Shown: positions 31,772 through 43,258, counted from the first letter of the stretch. The stretch is 64,000 nucleotides of DNA from Methylobacterium amylolyticum (GCF_030700245.1 NZ_JAUYZI010000020.1:1-64000); one strand, 5' to 3'. Notes: generated by a model from the letters alone, not told the origin. A program made the numbers and translations.

Positions 31772-32851
31772 ATGACGAAGACCTACACCATCGCCGCCAT
31801 CCCCGCCGACGGCATCGGCATCGAGGTGATCGCCGCCGGGATCGAGGTGCTCGACGCGCTGGCCGAGAAGAACGGCACGTTCAATTTCAAGTTCGATCAT
31901 TTCGACTGGGGCTCGGACTACTACAAGCGCCACGGCGTGATGATGCCCGCCGACGGCCGCGAGCAGATCAAGGACCACGACGCGATCTTCTTCGGCGCGG
32001 TCGGCGCCCCGGACGTGCCCGACCACATCACCCTGTGGGGCCTGCGGCTCGCCATCTGCCAGCCCTTCGACCAGTACGCCAACGTCCGCCCGACCCGGAT
32101 CCTGCCCGGCATCACCAGCCCGCTGCGCCACGTCACGGGCCCGGAACTCGACTGGGTGATCGTGCGCGAGAACTCCGAGGGCGAGTACGCGGGCGTCGGC
32201 GGCCGGGTCCACCAGGGCCATCCGGAGGAGGTCGCCACCGACGTGTCGATGATGACCCGCACGGGCGTCACCCGGATCATCCGCTACGCGTTCAAGCTGG
32301 CGCAGTCCCGCCCGCGCAAGCTTCTGACCGTCGTCACCAAGTCGAACGCCCAGCGCCACGCGATGGTGATGTGGGACGAGATCGCCGCCGAGGTGGCGCG
32401 GGAGTTCCCCGACGTGACCTGGGACAAGATGCTGGTCGACGCCATGACCATGCGGATGGTGGGCAAGCCCGAGAGCCTCGACACGATCGTGGCGACCAAC
32501 CTGCACGCCGACATCCTGTCGGATCTGGCCGCCGCGCTCGCCGGCTCGCTCGGCATCGCGCCGACCGCCAACATCAACCCGGAGCGCAAGTTCCCGTCGA
32601 TGTTCGAGCCGATCCACGGCTCGGCCTTCGACATCACCGGCAAGGGCATCGCCAACCCGGTCGCGACCTTCTGGACGGCCTGCCAGATGCTGGAGCACCT
32701 CGGCGAGAAGCCCGCGGCCGACCGGCTGATGCGGGCGGTGGAGCGGGTGACCGCCGACCCGAACCTGCACACCCCCGACCTCGGCGGCAAAGCCACCACC
32801 CGGCAGGTCACGGACGCGGTGATCGCCGCCATCCGGGGCGACAACGCGTAG
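31772..32851 (+). CDS. ttuC: Tartrate dehydrogenase / D-malate dehydrogenase
   Basis: A 359-residue NAD-dependent decarboxylating dehydrogenase of the isocitrate/isopropylmalate family. ADGIGIEVIAAGIEVL is the N-terminal block, RENSEGEYAGVGG carries substrate-binding residues, VTKSNAQRHAMVMWDE the catalytic Lys region, TNLHADILSDLAAAL the metal-binding aspartates, and FEPIHGSAFDITGKGIANP the C-terminal nucleotide site. ENSEGEY and the length favour tartrate/D-malate over isopropylmalate. It completes a GntR-MFS-dehydrogenase set for C4 hydroxy-acid use. Confidence 0.88.
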   Translation: MTKTYTIAAIPADGIGIEVIAAGIEVLDALAEKNGTFNFKFDHFDWGSDYYKRHGVMMPADGREQIKDHDAIFFGAVGAPDVPDHITLWGLRLAICQPFDQYANVRPTRILPGITSPLRHVTGPELDWVIVRENSEGEYAGVGGRVHQGHPEEVATDVSMMTRTGVTRIIRYAFKLAQSRPRKLLTVVTKSNAQRHAMVMWDEIAAEVAREFPDVTWDKMLVDAMTMRMVGKPESLDTIVATNLHADILSDLAAALAGSLGIAPTANINPERKFPSMFEPIHGSAFDITGKGIANPVATFWTACQMLEHLGEKPAADRLMRAVERVTADPNLHTPDLGGKATTRQVTDAVIAAIRGDNA

Positions 32852-32926
32852 CGCTCGCGGGCCGCGCGTCCGAACCGGCGCGCGGTCCCGGCGGTTGGTC
32901 CGGCGTCCCGCCCCAGGGAGGTCCCG

Positions 32927-33133
32927 ATGGAGGCCCCGATGCCCGACCTGCCCGTACCCGAGACCCCGAGCCCCGACGGGTCGGATCCGCCGCCGGCCGA
33001 GCCGATGACCAACGCGCCGATCCCGCTCGCCGAGGACGAGCCCGGCGTCGGCCTGTCGCGCCCGAACGACGAGCCCGACGACCCGGCCCGCGATACGGGC
33101 GACGACGCGGGCGAAGGCGGCCGCGTCCTGTGA
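32927..33133 (+). CDS. Small acidic proline-rich protein
   Basis: A 68-residue protein rich in Pro, Asp and Glu (PDLPVPETPSPDGSDPPPAE) and probably disordered. No family is recognised. GGGAGG lies 8 bp before the ATG, and a second in-frame ATG follows at the fifth codon. It lies downstream of the dehydrogenase gene and ends 35 bp from the end of the convergent antiporter gene. It could be spurious in so GC-rich a region. Confidence 0.45.
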   Translation: MEAPMPDLPVPETPSPDGSDPPPAEPMTNAPIPLAEDEPGVGLSRPNDEPDDPARDTGDDAGEGGRVL

Positions 33134-33167
33134 CTCCGCCGGGCGCGGGCCGCGTAGGGCCCTCTGC

Positions 33168-34943
33168 TCAGGGCGGCGCGCGGCCGGCCCGCTCGTAGGC
33201 GTCGCCGTCCGGCTCGCCGGGCGCGTCCGCGTCGGGGTCCGGCGGCACCTCGGCGTCCAGGCGGCGCACCATCTCGCGGGCGACCTCGCGCTCGCCCAGC
33301 ACGATGTGGTCGGCCCCGTAGCGCTGGAGATGCGCGACGCCCGCGTCGGAATGGGCGCGGGCGATGATCGTCAGGTCGGGCCGGGCGGCGCGGCCCGCCT
33401 CGATCAGCGAACTCGCCTCGAACGGGTCGGGGATCGCGCTGATCAACCAGCGGGCCCCGGGCAGGTTGGCGGCCCGCAGGAGGTCGGCCTCGCCCGCGCT
33501 GCCGGCGAAGGCCTCGATCCCCTCCGCGCGCAGGCGCGCCACCGTCTCGGCGCGCTCCTCGATCACCAGGAACGGGATGTCCCGCGCCCGCAGGCCCGCC
33601 CCGATCAGCGAGCCGACCCGCCCGTAGCCCGCGAGCACCGCGTGGTCGCTGAGGTCCGTCGCGGCGCGGATGGGGGGAGCCGGCGCGGCGGGGACCGGCG
33701 CCCGGCCCTCCCGGGCCGAGAGGCGCGGTGCGATCCGGTCGAGGGCGGAGAACAGCAGCGGGTTCAAGAGGATCGACAGGATGGCGCCGGCCAGGATCAG
33801 GTCGCGCCCGGCCTCCGGCAGGAGCCCGAGGCCGACGCCGAGGCCGGCGAGGATGAAGGAGAACTCGCCGATCTGCGCGAGGCTCGCGCTGATCGTGATC
33901 GCAGTGCTCAGGGGATGGCCGAAGGCCCGCACGATCAGCAGCGCGGCCACCGACTTGCCGAGCACGATGACGAGGACGGTGGCGGCCAGCGGCCCGGGTT
34001 CCCGCAGCACGATCGTCGGGTCGCACAGCATGCCGACCGAGACGAAGAACAGGACGGCGAAGGCGTCGCGCAGGGGCAGCGTCTCCTGCGCCGCCTGATG
34101 GCTGAGGGGGCTCTCGGCCAGCACCATCCCGGCGAAGAAGGCGCCGAGCGCGAACGAGACCCCGAACAGCTCGGCCGAGCCGAACGCCACCCCGAGCGCC
34201 ACGGCGAGCACGGCGAGGCGAAAGAGCTCCCGCGAGCCGGTATGGGCGGTGTAGTGCAGGATCCACGGGATCACCCGGCGGCCGACGAGCAGCATCAGCC
34301 CGACGAAGGCGGCGACCTTGACGAGCGTCCAGCCGAGCGCCGCCGCGATCCCGTCCGGCCGCAGCCACGCGGCGAGCCCCCCGGCCTCGGGCGCCGGCGG
34401 CGTCTCCGCCCGGCCGCCGAGCAGGCCCGAGACGGCCGGCAGCAGCACCAGGGCGAGGACGGTGGCGAGATCCTCGACGATCAGCCAGCCCACCGCGATG
34501 CGCCCGCGCTCGGTGTCGAGCAGCCGGCGCTCGCGCAGGGCCCGCAGCAGCACCACGGTGCTCGCCACCGAGAGCGCGAGGCCGAAGACCAGCCCGGCGC
34601 CGAGCGGCCAGCCGAGCCAGGCGGCGAGCCCCATCCCCAGGAGCGTCGCCACCGCCATCTGCCCGACCGCCCCGGGGATGGCGACCGCCCGCACGGCCAG
34701 GAGGTCGGCGAGGGAGAAGTGCAGCCCGACCCCGAACATCAGCAGGATCACGCCGATCTCGGCGAGCTGCTGCGCGAGGCCCTGGTCGGCCACGTAGCCC
34801 GGGGTGAACGGCCCGATCAGCGTGCCGGCGACGAGGTAGCCGACGAGGGGCGACAGGCGCAGCCGCTGCGCCAGCACGCCGAAGACGAAGGCGAGGCCGA
34901 GGCCGGCGACGACGGTCGCGATCAGCGGGGTATGGTGAGGCAT
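33168..34943 (-). CDS. KefB/YbaL-type cation:proton antiporter with TrkA-N domain
   Basis: A 591-residue CPA2 antiporter. About twelve to thirteen membrane helices span residues 5-400, including LSPLVGYLVAGTLIGPFTPG and the conserved SFALGAFFAGMVLAESPLSH. A cytoplasmic RCK/TrkA-N domain at about 435-560 has the nucleotide-binding VLAGYGRVGSLIGAGLRA. The short acidic tail is disordered. This layout matches YbaL/KefB proteins, which move potassium or sodium out in exchange for protons. AGGAGAcc precedes the ATG at 34943. No KefF/KefG-like partner is adjacent. Confidence 0.9.
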   Translation of the reverse strand: MPHHTPLIATVVAGLGLAFVFGVLAQRLRLSPLVGYLVAGTLIGPFTPGYVADQGLAQQLAEIGVILLMFGVGLHFSLADLLAVRAVAIPGAVGQMAVATLLGMGLAAWLGWPLGAGLVFGLALSVASTVVLLRALRERRLLDTERGRIAVGWLIVEDLATVLALVLLPAVSGLLGGRAETPPAPEAGGLAAWLRPDGIAAALGWTLVKVAAFVGLMLLVGRRVIPWILHYTAHTGSRELFRLAVLAVALGVAFGSAELFGVSFALGAFFAGMVLAESPLSHQAAQETLPLRDAFAVLFFVSVGMLCDPTIVLREPGPLAATVLVIVLGKSVAALLIVRAFGHPLSTAITISASLAQIGEFSFILAGLGVGLGLLPEAGRDLILAGAILSILLNPLLFSALDRIAPRLSAREGRAPVPAAPAPPIRAATDLSDHAVLAGYGRVGSLIGAGLRARDIPFLVIEERAETVARLRAEGIEAFAGSAGEADLLRAANLPGARWLISAIPDPFEASSLIEAGRAARPDLTIIARAHSDAGVAHLQRYGADHIVLGEREVAREMVRRLDAEVPPDPDADAPGEPDGDAYERAGRAPP

Positions 34944-35233
34944 GGTCTCCTGCACGGTCGGTGAGCCGCCATCATGGGCTGCGCGCCGCGGCTGGCCAAC
35001 CGGCCGGGCCCCGAGAAAGCCGCCGCACGGCGGCGCCGGGCCTGGGAGGCGGGACATCCCCGGCCCCCCATGCCCGCGGCGCCGGCCGTGCGATGGCCGG
35101 AGAACGCCCGCCATCCCCGCCCGCCCCACCCGGCTCGCCGGCGATATCCGACGACGGCTCCATCCCGGCCCGGAATGATCCATCCTGCGCCGTTGCGCCC
35201 GCTGCCCGGTTGGGCTAGAGGAAGCGGAGGCCT

Positions 35234-35310
35234 GCACCCGTAGCTCAGCTGGATAGAGCGTTGCCCTCCGAAGGCAAAGGTCACACGTTCGAATCGTGTC
35301 GGGTGCGCCA
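35234..35310 (+). tRNA. tRNA-Arg (anticodon CCG)
   Basis: 77 bases fold into a full cloverleaf: acceptor GCACCCG with CGGGTGC, D-arm GCTCAGCTGGATAGAGC, anticodon arm TTGCC-CTCCGAA-GGCAA, T-arm ACACG-TTCGAAT-CGTGT, and an encoded CCA. The anticodon CCG reads the arginine codon CGG. No integrase lies next to it. Confidence 0.97.
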
Positions 35311-35337
35311 ATCTTCTCAATGACATAGGCGGCACGT

Positions 35338-35931
35338 ATGCCGGTGGTCTTCTCGATGGTGTCACCGAGGTGTCACCGGGGGCGGACCGTCAGGCGATCC
35401 GGTGCTGCGGCCGCGACGGCCTTTCTGCTCGCGTTCGGCGGGGCATCGGCGCTGGCGCAGGTCCAGCAGGAGCGCTTCAGCTACCCGGTCGGCCTCGACC
35501 CCGACGGCGACAACTTCCTGGCCCTGCGCAGCCTGCCGAGCGGCACCGCGGGCGTGCGCGTCGCCCGGCTCGGTCCGGACACCCTGTTCACCGAACTCGG
35601 CCGCCAGGGCGGCTGGGTGAACATCCTGCTCCCCTCCGGCCAGACCGGGTGGGTCAGCGCCCGCTACGTCGGCTGCTGTCGCAGTGCCGGCGTCGCCCCG
35701 CCCGCTCCGGTCGCCCCCGCGGCCGCATCGTCCTGCGACGACCTCTGGTACGAGCGCAACGCGGTCTTCAAGGCGGCCGGATACTGCTTCCGCTCGCCGC
35801 GCGGGATCCGCACCTTCGGCAACGCGGGCTGCCAGTTCGACGACGAGGCCGACGTGCCGCTCTCCGCGCGCCAGCGCGAACAGGTCGCGCGGGTGCGGGC
35901 GACGGAACGTCGGCTCGGCTGCGCGCCGTAG
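35338..35931 (+). CDS. SH3-like and YARHG domain exported protein
   Basis: A 197-residue secreted protein. A signal peptide with a long charged start ends near ASALAQ (~40), an SH3-type domain follows at about 48-110 (LALRSLPSGTAGVRVARLGP, QGGWVNILLPSGQTGWVSARYV), and a C-terminal YARHG-type domain at about 132-197 opens CDDLWYERNAVFKAAGYCF. YARHG domains occur in periplasmic peptidoglycan-associated proteins. An ATG six codons in (35356) is an equal start candidate; neither has a strong ribosome binding site. It lies 27 bp after tRNA-Arg. Confidence 0.78.
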   Translation: MPVVFSMVSPRCHRGRTVRRSGAAAATAFLLAFGGASALAQVQQERFSYPVGLDPDGDNFLALRSLPSGTAGVRVARLGPDTLFTELGRQGGWVNILLPSGQTGWVSARYVGCCRSAGVAPPAPVAPAAASSCDDLWYERNAVFKAAGYCFRSPRGIRTFGNAGCQFDDEADVPLSARQREQVARVRATERRLGCAP

Positions 35932-35942
35932 GGCGAGGACCG

Positions 35943-36254
35943 TTGCCGATCCCCACCGGGATCCTGTTTATCCGCGCGCTGTTCACGCTTGCCCTGGCGG
36001 TGGCCGGGTGGTGGGTGGCCGGGTGGTGGTCGGATCCGGGCGCGCCGCCGCTCGGCCCGCGGTTCGTCGCCGAGCTCACCGAGGGCGGACTCTGGACCGG
36101 GCCGTTCCTGTTCCTGATGGCGGTCGGCGACGTCACACGGCGCGGCCAGCAGACCGTTGAACACCGCTGCCGGGCCCATCGTCAGGCCGCCAGCATCGCG
36201 AGCGCCAGCAACCCCAGCACCAGCCCGCCCTGGAGCAGGCAGGCCGCGCGGTAG
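35943..36254 (+). CDS. Possible small two-helix membrane protein
   Basis: A TTG start at 35943 with CGAGGA close upstream opens 103 codons. Two hydrophobic stretches, IRALFTLALAVAGWWVAGWW and LWTGPFLFLMAVGDV, suggest a hairpin membrane protein. The end overlaps the convergent cbiB gene by 73 bp, and the last third looks non-native. No family recognised; it may be chance. Confidence 0.3.
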   Translation: MPIPTGILFIRALFTLALAVAGWWVAGWWSDPGAPPLGPRFVAELTEGGLWTGPFLFLMAVGDVTRRGQQTVEHRCRAHRQAASIASASNPSTSPPWSRQAAR

Positions 36255-37171
36255 AGCCCGAGCGCCCGGGCGATGTCGTCGGGCCCGGCCTCCGCCCGGC
36301 CGTCGCCCATGTGGGCGTCCGGGACGGTGACGCCGCCGTAGACCCGGGGGCCGGCGAGCCGCAGCCCCAGGGCGCCGGCCATCGCCGCCTCCGGCCAGCC
36401 GGCATTGGGCGAGCGGTGATGCCGGGCGTCCCGGGCCATCGCCCGGAGCGCGCCGCGCGCGTCGGCGCCGCGCATCGCAGCGGCCCCGGCGATCAGCAGG
36501 CCGGCCAGCCGCGCCGCCGGCACGTTCACGCCGTCGTCGAGGCGGGCCGCCGCCCAGCCGAAGGCGGCGTGGCGCGGGGTGCGGTGGCCGATCATGCTGT
36601 CGGCGGTGTTGATCGCCTTGTAGAGCGCCCCGCCCGGCAGGCCGAAGGCACCGATCCAGAAGGCCGGCGCGACGATGCCGTCCGAAAAATTCTCGGCGAG
36701 GCTCTCGATCGCCGCGCGGCACACCGCCGCCTCGTCGAGGGTCTCGGGATCGCGCCCGACGATCATCGCCACGGCCCGGCGCCCGGATTCCAGCCCGCCG
36801 CTCCGCAAGGCCGCCTCCACCGCGGCGACATGGTCGTGCAGGCTGCGCTGCGCCGGCAGGCTCGCGCAGAGGAGGGCGAGCAGCAGGGTGGCGGGGAGGG
36901 GGCCCAAGGTCGGGCTCATGAGCCCGGCGAGCCACGTCGCGCCCAGCGCCGGCGCGGCCACCGCGGCGAGCAGCAGCGCCAGAGCCAGGACGCCCGCGCG
37001 CCGGCGGCGGCGCTCCGAACCCCGGTTCAGGCCGCGATCCAGGGCGGCGATCAGGCGGCCGATCCAGGTGACAGGGTGGCCCAGCGCCCGGTAGAGCGCG
37101 TCCGGATAGCCGGCCGCCGCCTCGATCCCGAGGGCGAGGGCGAGGATCGCGAGCGTCTCGGGCGGATGCAT
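36182..37171 (-). CDS. cbiB: Adenosylcobinamide-phosphate synthase CbiB/CobD
   Basis: A 329-residue inner-membrane enzyme that joins (R)-1-amino-2-propanol phosphate to adenosylcobyric acid in late cobalamin synthesis. Conserved blocks are present: HPVTWIGRLIAALDR, AVAMIVGRDPETLDEAAVCR, AAIESLAENFSDGIVAPAFW, YKAINTADSMIGHRTPR and SPNAGWPEAAMAGALGL with VYGGV. Four to five hydrophobic segments fit. Its ATG (37169-37171) abuts the ATG of cobC on the other strand. Together the pair supplies and uses the aminopropanol arm of B12. The clearly B12-dependent mutase lies 3 kb away. Confidence 0.93.
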   Translation of the reverse strand: MHPPETLAILALALGIEAAAGYPDALYRALGHPVTWIGRLIAALDRGLNRGSERRRRRAGVLALALLLAAVAAPALGATWLAGLMSPTLGPLPATLLLALLCASLPAQRSLHDHVAAVEAALRSGGLESGRRAVAMIVGRDPETLDEAAVCRAAIESLAENFSDGIVAPAFWIGAFGLPGGALYKAINTADSMIGHRTPRHAAFGWAAARLDDGVNVPAARLAGLLIAGAAAMRGADARGALRAMARDARHHRSPNAGWPEAAMAGALGLRLAGPRVYGGVTVPDAHMGDGRAEAGPDDIARALGLYRAACLLQGGLVLGLLALAMLAA

Positions 37172-38179
37172 TTTTATTCGAACTCGGTGTCGAGCCTGGA
37201 CGAGATCGACCACGGCGGCGATCTCGGGCGGATTCGGGACGCGTTTCCGGATGCGCCGGAGCCGTGGATCGACCTGTCGACGGGGATCAACCCGGTCCCC
37301 TATCCGCTGCCGGAGATCGAGGCCAGCGCCTGGACGCGGCTGCCCGCCGCCGCCGACGGGCTCGCCCTGCGCGCCGCCGCCGCGGCGGCCTACGGCGCGC
37401 CGGACCCTGAGCACGTCGCCGCGGCGCCCGGCACCCAGATCCTGATCGAGACCCTGCCGCGCCTCGTGGGCCCGGCCCGCGTGGCGGTGGTCGGGCCGAC
37501 CTACGCCGAGCACGCGGCGGCCTGGGCGCGGGCGGGGCACGCGGTCGAGGCGGTGACGGGCATCGACCGGGTCGGCGCGGCGGAGGTCGCGGTGCTCGTC
37601 GACCCGAACAACCCGGACGGGCGCACCCACCCGCTGCCCGAGCGCCGGGCGCTCGCCGAAGCGATGCGGGGCCGCGGCGGCCTCCTCGTCGTCGATGAGG
37701 CGTTCCTCGATTTCGAGCCGGTCGCGAGCCTGTGCCCGGAGGTGGCGCCGGGGCTCGTGGTGCTGCGCTCCTTCGGCAAGAGCTACGGGCTCGCCGGGAT
37801 CCGCCTCGGCTTCGCGGTGTCCGACCCGGAGACGGTGCGCCGGCTCGGGGCGGCGCTCGGGCCCTGGGCTGTGTCGGGTCCGGCGCTCGCGGTCGGGACC
37901 GCGGCGCTCGGCGACCGGGGCTGGCGCGAGCGTGCGGCCCGGGACCGCGCGGCGGACGCGGCCCGCCTCGACCGGATGATCGTCCGGGGCGGCGGCCGCG
38001 TGGTCGGCGGCACCAGCCTGTTCCGCACCGCCGACTTTCCGGACGGGCCGGATCTCCACCGCCGGCTCGGGGCGGCGGGGATCGCGGTCCGGCGCTTCTC
38101 GGACGCGCCGAAGCGGCTGCGCTTCGGGCTTCCCGCCGACAGGGCGGCGTGGTGCCGGCTGTCGCGGGTGCTGAAATAG
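37166..38179 (+). CDS. cobC: Threonine-phosphate decarboxylase CobC/CobD (PLP)
   Basis: A 337-residue fold-type I PLP enzyme making (R)-1-amino-2-propanol O-phosphate for cobalamin. Seen in order: WIDLSTGINPVPYPLP, the AAPGTQILIETLPR phosphate site, VDPNNPDGRTHP, LLVVDEAFLDFEP (PLP-binding Asp) and VLRSFGKSYGLAGIRLG (Schiff-base Lys). Length and the D-L-S-T-G-I-N-P motif separate it from histidinol-phosphate aminotransferase. The ATG at 37166 shares ATGCAT with the cbiB start; a GTG at 37187 is an alternative start. It is divergent from cbiB, with no room for a conventional shared promoter. Confidence 0.9.
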   Translation: MHFYSNSVSSLDEIDHGGDLGRIRDAFPDAPEPWIDLSTGINPVPYPLPEIEASAWTRLPAAADGLALRAAAAAAYGAPDPEHVAAAPGTQILIETLPRLVGPARVAVVGPTYAEHAAAWARAGHAVEAVTGIDRVGAAEVAVLVDPNNPDGRTHPLPERRALAEAMRGRGGLLVVDEAFLDFEPVASLCPEVAPGLVVLRSFGKSYGLAGIRLGFAVSDPETVRRLGAALGPWAVSGPALAVGTAALGDRGWRERAARDRAADAARLDRMIVRGGGRVVGGTSLFRTADFPDGPDLHRRLGAAGIAVRRFSDAPKRLRFGLPADRAAWCRLSRVLK

Positions 38180-38216
38180 CCTCCCGTACGGTTCCGGTCG
38201 TGAGACTGCGTGTTCG

Positions 38217-38300
38217 CCCCCGCCGTCATGGCGAGCGGAGCGCGGCGATCTCGGGGCGGCGCGCTCGCCGGGCTCGCGCGAGCCCGGGTCGCCTCGCCTG
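38217..38300. repeat. Possible degenerate palindromic repeat, family E
   Basis: GCCGTCATGGCGAGCGGAGC begins a GC-rich, partly self-complementary stretch with GGGCTCGCGCGAGCCC as a central hairpin. The opening resembles the CGTCATTGCGAGCG-type repeats frequent in Hyphomicrobiales. Only one copy is in the window, so family status is uncertain. Confidence 0.4.
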
Positions 38301-38334
38301 CGGCGCGCCGCAACTGCGTCGACGACGGCGGCGG

Positions 38335-40137
<1,803 letters not shown>

Positions 40138-40156
40138 CGCGGGTGGGAGAGTCGGT

Positions 40157-42322
40157 CTACTCCGCAGCCTGCCGGGTTTCGTAGCCGAGCCGCGCGTTCA
40201 GCTCGCGGATCAGCTCGACCGCGGCCTCGGCGATCACCGTGCCCGGCGGGAAGATCGCCGAGGCGCCGGCCGCCCGCAGGGCGTCGTAGTCGCCCGGCGG
40301 GATGACGCCGCCCACCGCGATCATCACGTCGTCGCGGCCGGCCTCCGCCAGGGCCGCCTTCAGCTCCGGCACCAGCGTCAGGTGGCCGGCGGCCAGCGAG
40401 GAGACGCCGACGACGTGCACGTCGTTCTCCACCGCCTGCCGGGCGGCCTCGGCGGGCGTGGCGAACAGCGGCCCGATATCGACGTCGAAGCCGAGGTCGG
40501 CGAAGGCGGAGGCGATCACCTTCTGGCCGCGGTCGTGCCCGTCCTGGCCCATCTTGGCCACAAGGATGCGGGGGCGGCGCCCGTCGGCCTCCTCGAACGC
40601 CTCGACCAGCCCGCGCACCTCTTCCACCACCGGCGACATGCCACCCACCTCCCGCTTGTAGACGCCGGAGATCGAGCGGATCTCGGCGCGGTGCCGGCCC
40701 CAGGCCTTCTCCAGGGCCTCGGAGATCTCGCCGACGGTCGCCTTGGCCCGGGCGGCGTCGACGGCCAGCGCCAGCAGGTTGCCCGCGCCGTCGGCGGCCT
40801 GCGTCAGGGCGTCGAGGCGGGCGGCGACGTCGGCCTCGTCGCGCTCCGAGCGCAGGCGCTTGAGCTTGTCGATCTGGAGCCGGCGGACGTTGCCGTTGTC
40901 GACCCGCAGCAGCTCGATCGTCATGTCGTCGTCGGGCCGGAACTTGTTGACGCCGACGATGGTCTGGCGGCCGGAATCGATCCGGGCCTGGGCGCGGGCG
41001 GCCGCCTCCTCGATGCGCAGCTTCGGGATGCCGGCCTCGATCGCCTTGGCCATGCCGCCGAGCCCGTCGACCTCGCGGATGTGCTCCCAGGCGCGCGCCG
41101 CGATGTCGGCGGTGAGACGCTCCACGTAGTACGAGCCGCCCCACGGGTCGGCGATCCGGGTGGTGCCGCTCTCCTGCTGGAGGAAGAGCTGGGTGTTGCG
41201 GGCGATGCGCGCCGAGAAGTCGGTGGGCAGCGCCAGCGCCTCGTCCAGCGCGTTGGTGTGCAGCGACTGGGTGCCCCCTTGGGTCGCCGCCATCGCCTCG
41301 ATGTTGGTGCGGGTGACGTTGTTGAACACGTCCTGCGCGGTGAGCGACCAGCCGCTCGTCTGCGAGTGGGTGCGCAGCGCCAGCGACTTGTCCGATTGCG
41401 GGTCGAACGCCTTCACGAGCTTCGCCCAGATCAGGCGCGCGGCCCGCATCTTGGCGATCTCCATGAAGAAGTTGGTCGAGATCGCCCAGAAGAACGACAG
41501 CCGCGGCGCGAACTGGTCGATCGTCAGGCCAGCGGCCAGCCCGGCCTTGATGTACTCGACGCCGTCGGCGAGCGTGTAGGCCAGCTCCAGGTCGTTCGTC
41601 GCGCCGGCCTCCTGCATGTGGTAGCCGGAGATCGAGATCGAGTTGAACTTCGGCATGTTCTTCGACGTATAGGCGAAGATGTCGGAGATGATCCGCATCG
41701 ATCCCTTGGGGGGATAGATGTAGGTGTTGCGGACCATGAATTCCTTCAGGATGTCGTTCTGGATCGTGCCCGCCAGCTTCTGCGGCGGCACGCCCTGCTC
41801 CTCGGCCGCGACGATGTAGAGGGCGAGGATCGGCAGCACCGCGCCGTTCATCGTCATCGACACGGTCATCTCGTCCAGCGGGATGCCGGAGAAGAGCGTG
41901 CGCATGTCGTAGATCGAGTCGATCGCCACACCCGCCATGCCGACATCGCCCGAGACGCGCGGGTGGTCGGAATCGTAGCCGCGGTGGGTGGCCAGATCGA
42001 AGGCCACCGACAGGCCCTTCTGCCCGGCGGCGAGGTTGCGCCGGTAGAACGCGTTCGAATCCTCGGCCGTGGAGAAGCCGGCGTACTGCCGGATCGTCCA
42101 GGGTTGGGTGACGTACATGGTCGGGTAGGGCCCGCGCAGGAACGGCGCCACGCCCGGATAGGTGTCGAGGAACTCCAGCCCCTCCCGGTCCTCGGGCCCG
42201 TAGCGGCCCTTCACCGGGATGTCCTCCGGGGTCATCCACGGCTCGGGAAGCGGGGGGAGGGCGACCGCCAGCGGCGCGCCGGCCCAGGGCACGGCGGCGA
42301 AATTCGGGATGCGGCTGGTCAT
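40157..42322 (-). CDS. mcmA: Methylmalonyl-CoA mutase, large subunit (homodimer type)
   Basis: A 721-residue adenosylcobalamin enzyme converting (R)-methylmalonyl-CoA to succinyl-CoA. The N-terminal barrel carries [20 protein letters not shown] and the radical-handling region ([19 protein letters not shown]); the C-terminal B12 domain from about 590 has the base-off ligand motif [24 protein letters not shown] and [14 protein letters not shown]. In methylotrophic relatives this step belongs to the ethylmalonyl-CoA pathway and propionate use. It is a single gene here, about 60 bp upstream of nothing but its own leader; SURF1 on the same strand lies further upstream. Confidence 0.96.
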   Translation of the reverse strand: MTSRIPNFAAVPWAGAPLAVALPPLPEPWMTPEDIPVKGRYGPEDREGLEFLDTYPGVAPFLRGPYPTMYVTQPWTIRQYAGFSTAEDSNAFYRRNLAAGQKGLSVAFDLATHRGYDSDHPRVSGDVGMAGVAIDSIYDMRTLFSGIPLDEMTVSMTMNGAVLPILALYIVAAEEQGVPPQKLAGTIQNDILKEFMVRNTYIYPPKGSMRIISDIFAYTSKNMPKFNSISISGYHMQEAGATNDLELAYTLADGVEYIKAGLAAGLTIDQFAPRLSFFWAISTNFFMEIAKMRAARLIWAKLVKAFDPQSDKSLALRTHSQTSGWSLTAQDVFNNVTRTNIEAMAATQGGTQSLHTNALDEALALPTDFSARIARNTQLFLQQESGTTRIADPWGGSYYVERLTADIAARAWEHIREVDGLGGMAKAIEAGIPKLRIEEAAARAQARIDSGRQTIVGVNKFRPDDDMTIELLRVDNGNVRRLQIDKLKRLRSERDEADVAARLDALTQAADGAGNLLALAVDAARAKATVGEISEALEKAWGRHRAEIRSISGVYKREVGGMSPVVEEVRGLVEAFEEADGRRPRILVAKMGQDGHDRGQKVIASAFADLGFDVDIGPLFATPAEAARQAVENDVHVVGVSSLAAGHLTLVPELKAALAEAGRDDVMIAVGGVIPPGDYDALRAAGASAIFPPGTVIAEAAVELIRELNARLGYETRQAAE

Positions 42323-42379
42323 GGCGCTGACTCGTCGTGGCGTCTTGTCCCGTCATTATAGACGGGCACGGGGACCGGG

Positions 42380-43147
42380 CTACTCCCCCGGGCGCCCGGC
42401 GCGGGGCCGCCGCAGCAGGGCGACGCCGGCCGCGACCAGCATCAGCGCCATCCCGTACCACGTGATCGCGTAGACGAGGTGGTTGTTGGGGAACGCGATC
42501 ACCGTCAGGCCGCCCCGGGGCAGGCCGCCGGGGTTCGGGGCGTCGTCGGCGTCGACGAAGTAGGGGGCGACGCTCCGCCCCACCGGCCCGAGCCCCCGCG
42601 CGGCGGCGATGGCCGCGACGTCGCGCGAGTACCAGCGCCCATGCGCCGGGTCGTTGGCGCGCAGGAAGGCGCCGCCGGGCTCGGTGAGGCGCAGGAGCCC
42701 CGTCACCACACTCTCCCCCGCGACCTGTCCCGCCTCCCGGGTCGCCGGGTCCCGGCGGTCGGACGGCACGAAGCCGCGGTTGACCAGAACCAGGCTGCCG
42801 TCGTCCCGGCGCAGCGGCGTGAGCACCCAGTAGCCGCCGCCGTACTCGGTGACCGCCTGGACGAGGGTCTCCCGGTCGTGGAGGAACGTGCCCGACAGGC
42901 GCACGTGCCGGTAGGCGTCGTCGGGCGAGACGGGCGCGTCGGCGGCGGGCGCGGGGCTCGCGGGGGCGTGGACCCGGGCATCGACCCGGGCGATCAGGTC
43001 GAGCTTCCACGCCCGGCGCTCGACCTGCCACGTGCCGAGCCCGAGGAGGGCGAGGAAGGCGAGGACGACGCCGAGGACGAACACGGCGCGGCGGAGCGGG
43101 GAGGGGGGCGGCGCCTCGCCGGAGGCGGGCGGCCCGGTCACGGGCAC
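42380..43147 (-). CDS. SURF1-family cytochrome oxidase assembly protein
   Basis: A 255-residue membrane protein with the two-helix SURF1 layout: helix 1 at about 20-42 (AVFVLGVVLAFLALLGLGTW), a periplasmic domain and helix 2 at about 225-245. Signature segments: LGTWQVERRAWK, YRHVRLSGTF, LVLVNRGFVPSDRR, and the closing FPNNHLVYAITWYGMALML. It helps insert heme in terminal oxidases. It follows cyoD by 111 bp on the same strand, as in many alphaproteobacterial cyo clusters. The GTG start at 43147 has weak support. Confidence 0.9.
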   Translation of the reverse strand: MPVTGPPASGEAPPPSPLRRAVFVLGVVLAFLALLGLGTWQVERRAWKLDLIARVDARVHAPASPAPAADAPVSPDDAYRHVRLSGTFLHDRETLVQAVTEYGGGYWVLTPLRRDDGSLVLVNRGFVPSDRRDPATREAGQVAGESVVTGLLRLTEPGGAFLRANDPAHGRWYSRDVAAIAAARGLGPVGRSVAPYFVDADDAPNPGGLPRGGLTVIAFPNNHLVYAITWYGMALMLVAAGVALLRRPRAGRPGE

Positions 43148-43258
43148 GGACGCCCGAACCGGGCCGCGTCGGCGCGCCGCGGCGTCCGGACGGGTCTCAC
43201 GCGCAACGCTTCACTCTTCAGGGTGGGCCGCCCGGCGGAACCGGGCCGGCCTCCGGGA

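Noticed and set aside
31772..32851. The dehydrogenase as 3-isopropylmalate dehydrogenase LeuB
   Set aside because: RENSEGEYAGVGG and the adjacent GntR and MFS genes fit tartrate/D-malate dehydrogenase; no leu genes are nearby.
37166..38179. cobC as histidinol-phosphate aminotransferase
   Set aside because: The DLSTGINP start, the length and the neighbouring cbiB fit threonine-phosphate decarboxylase better, and no his genes are nearby.
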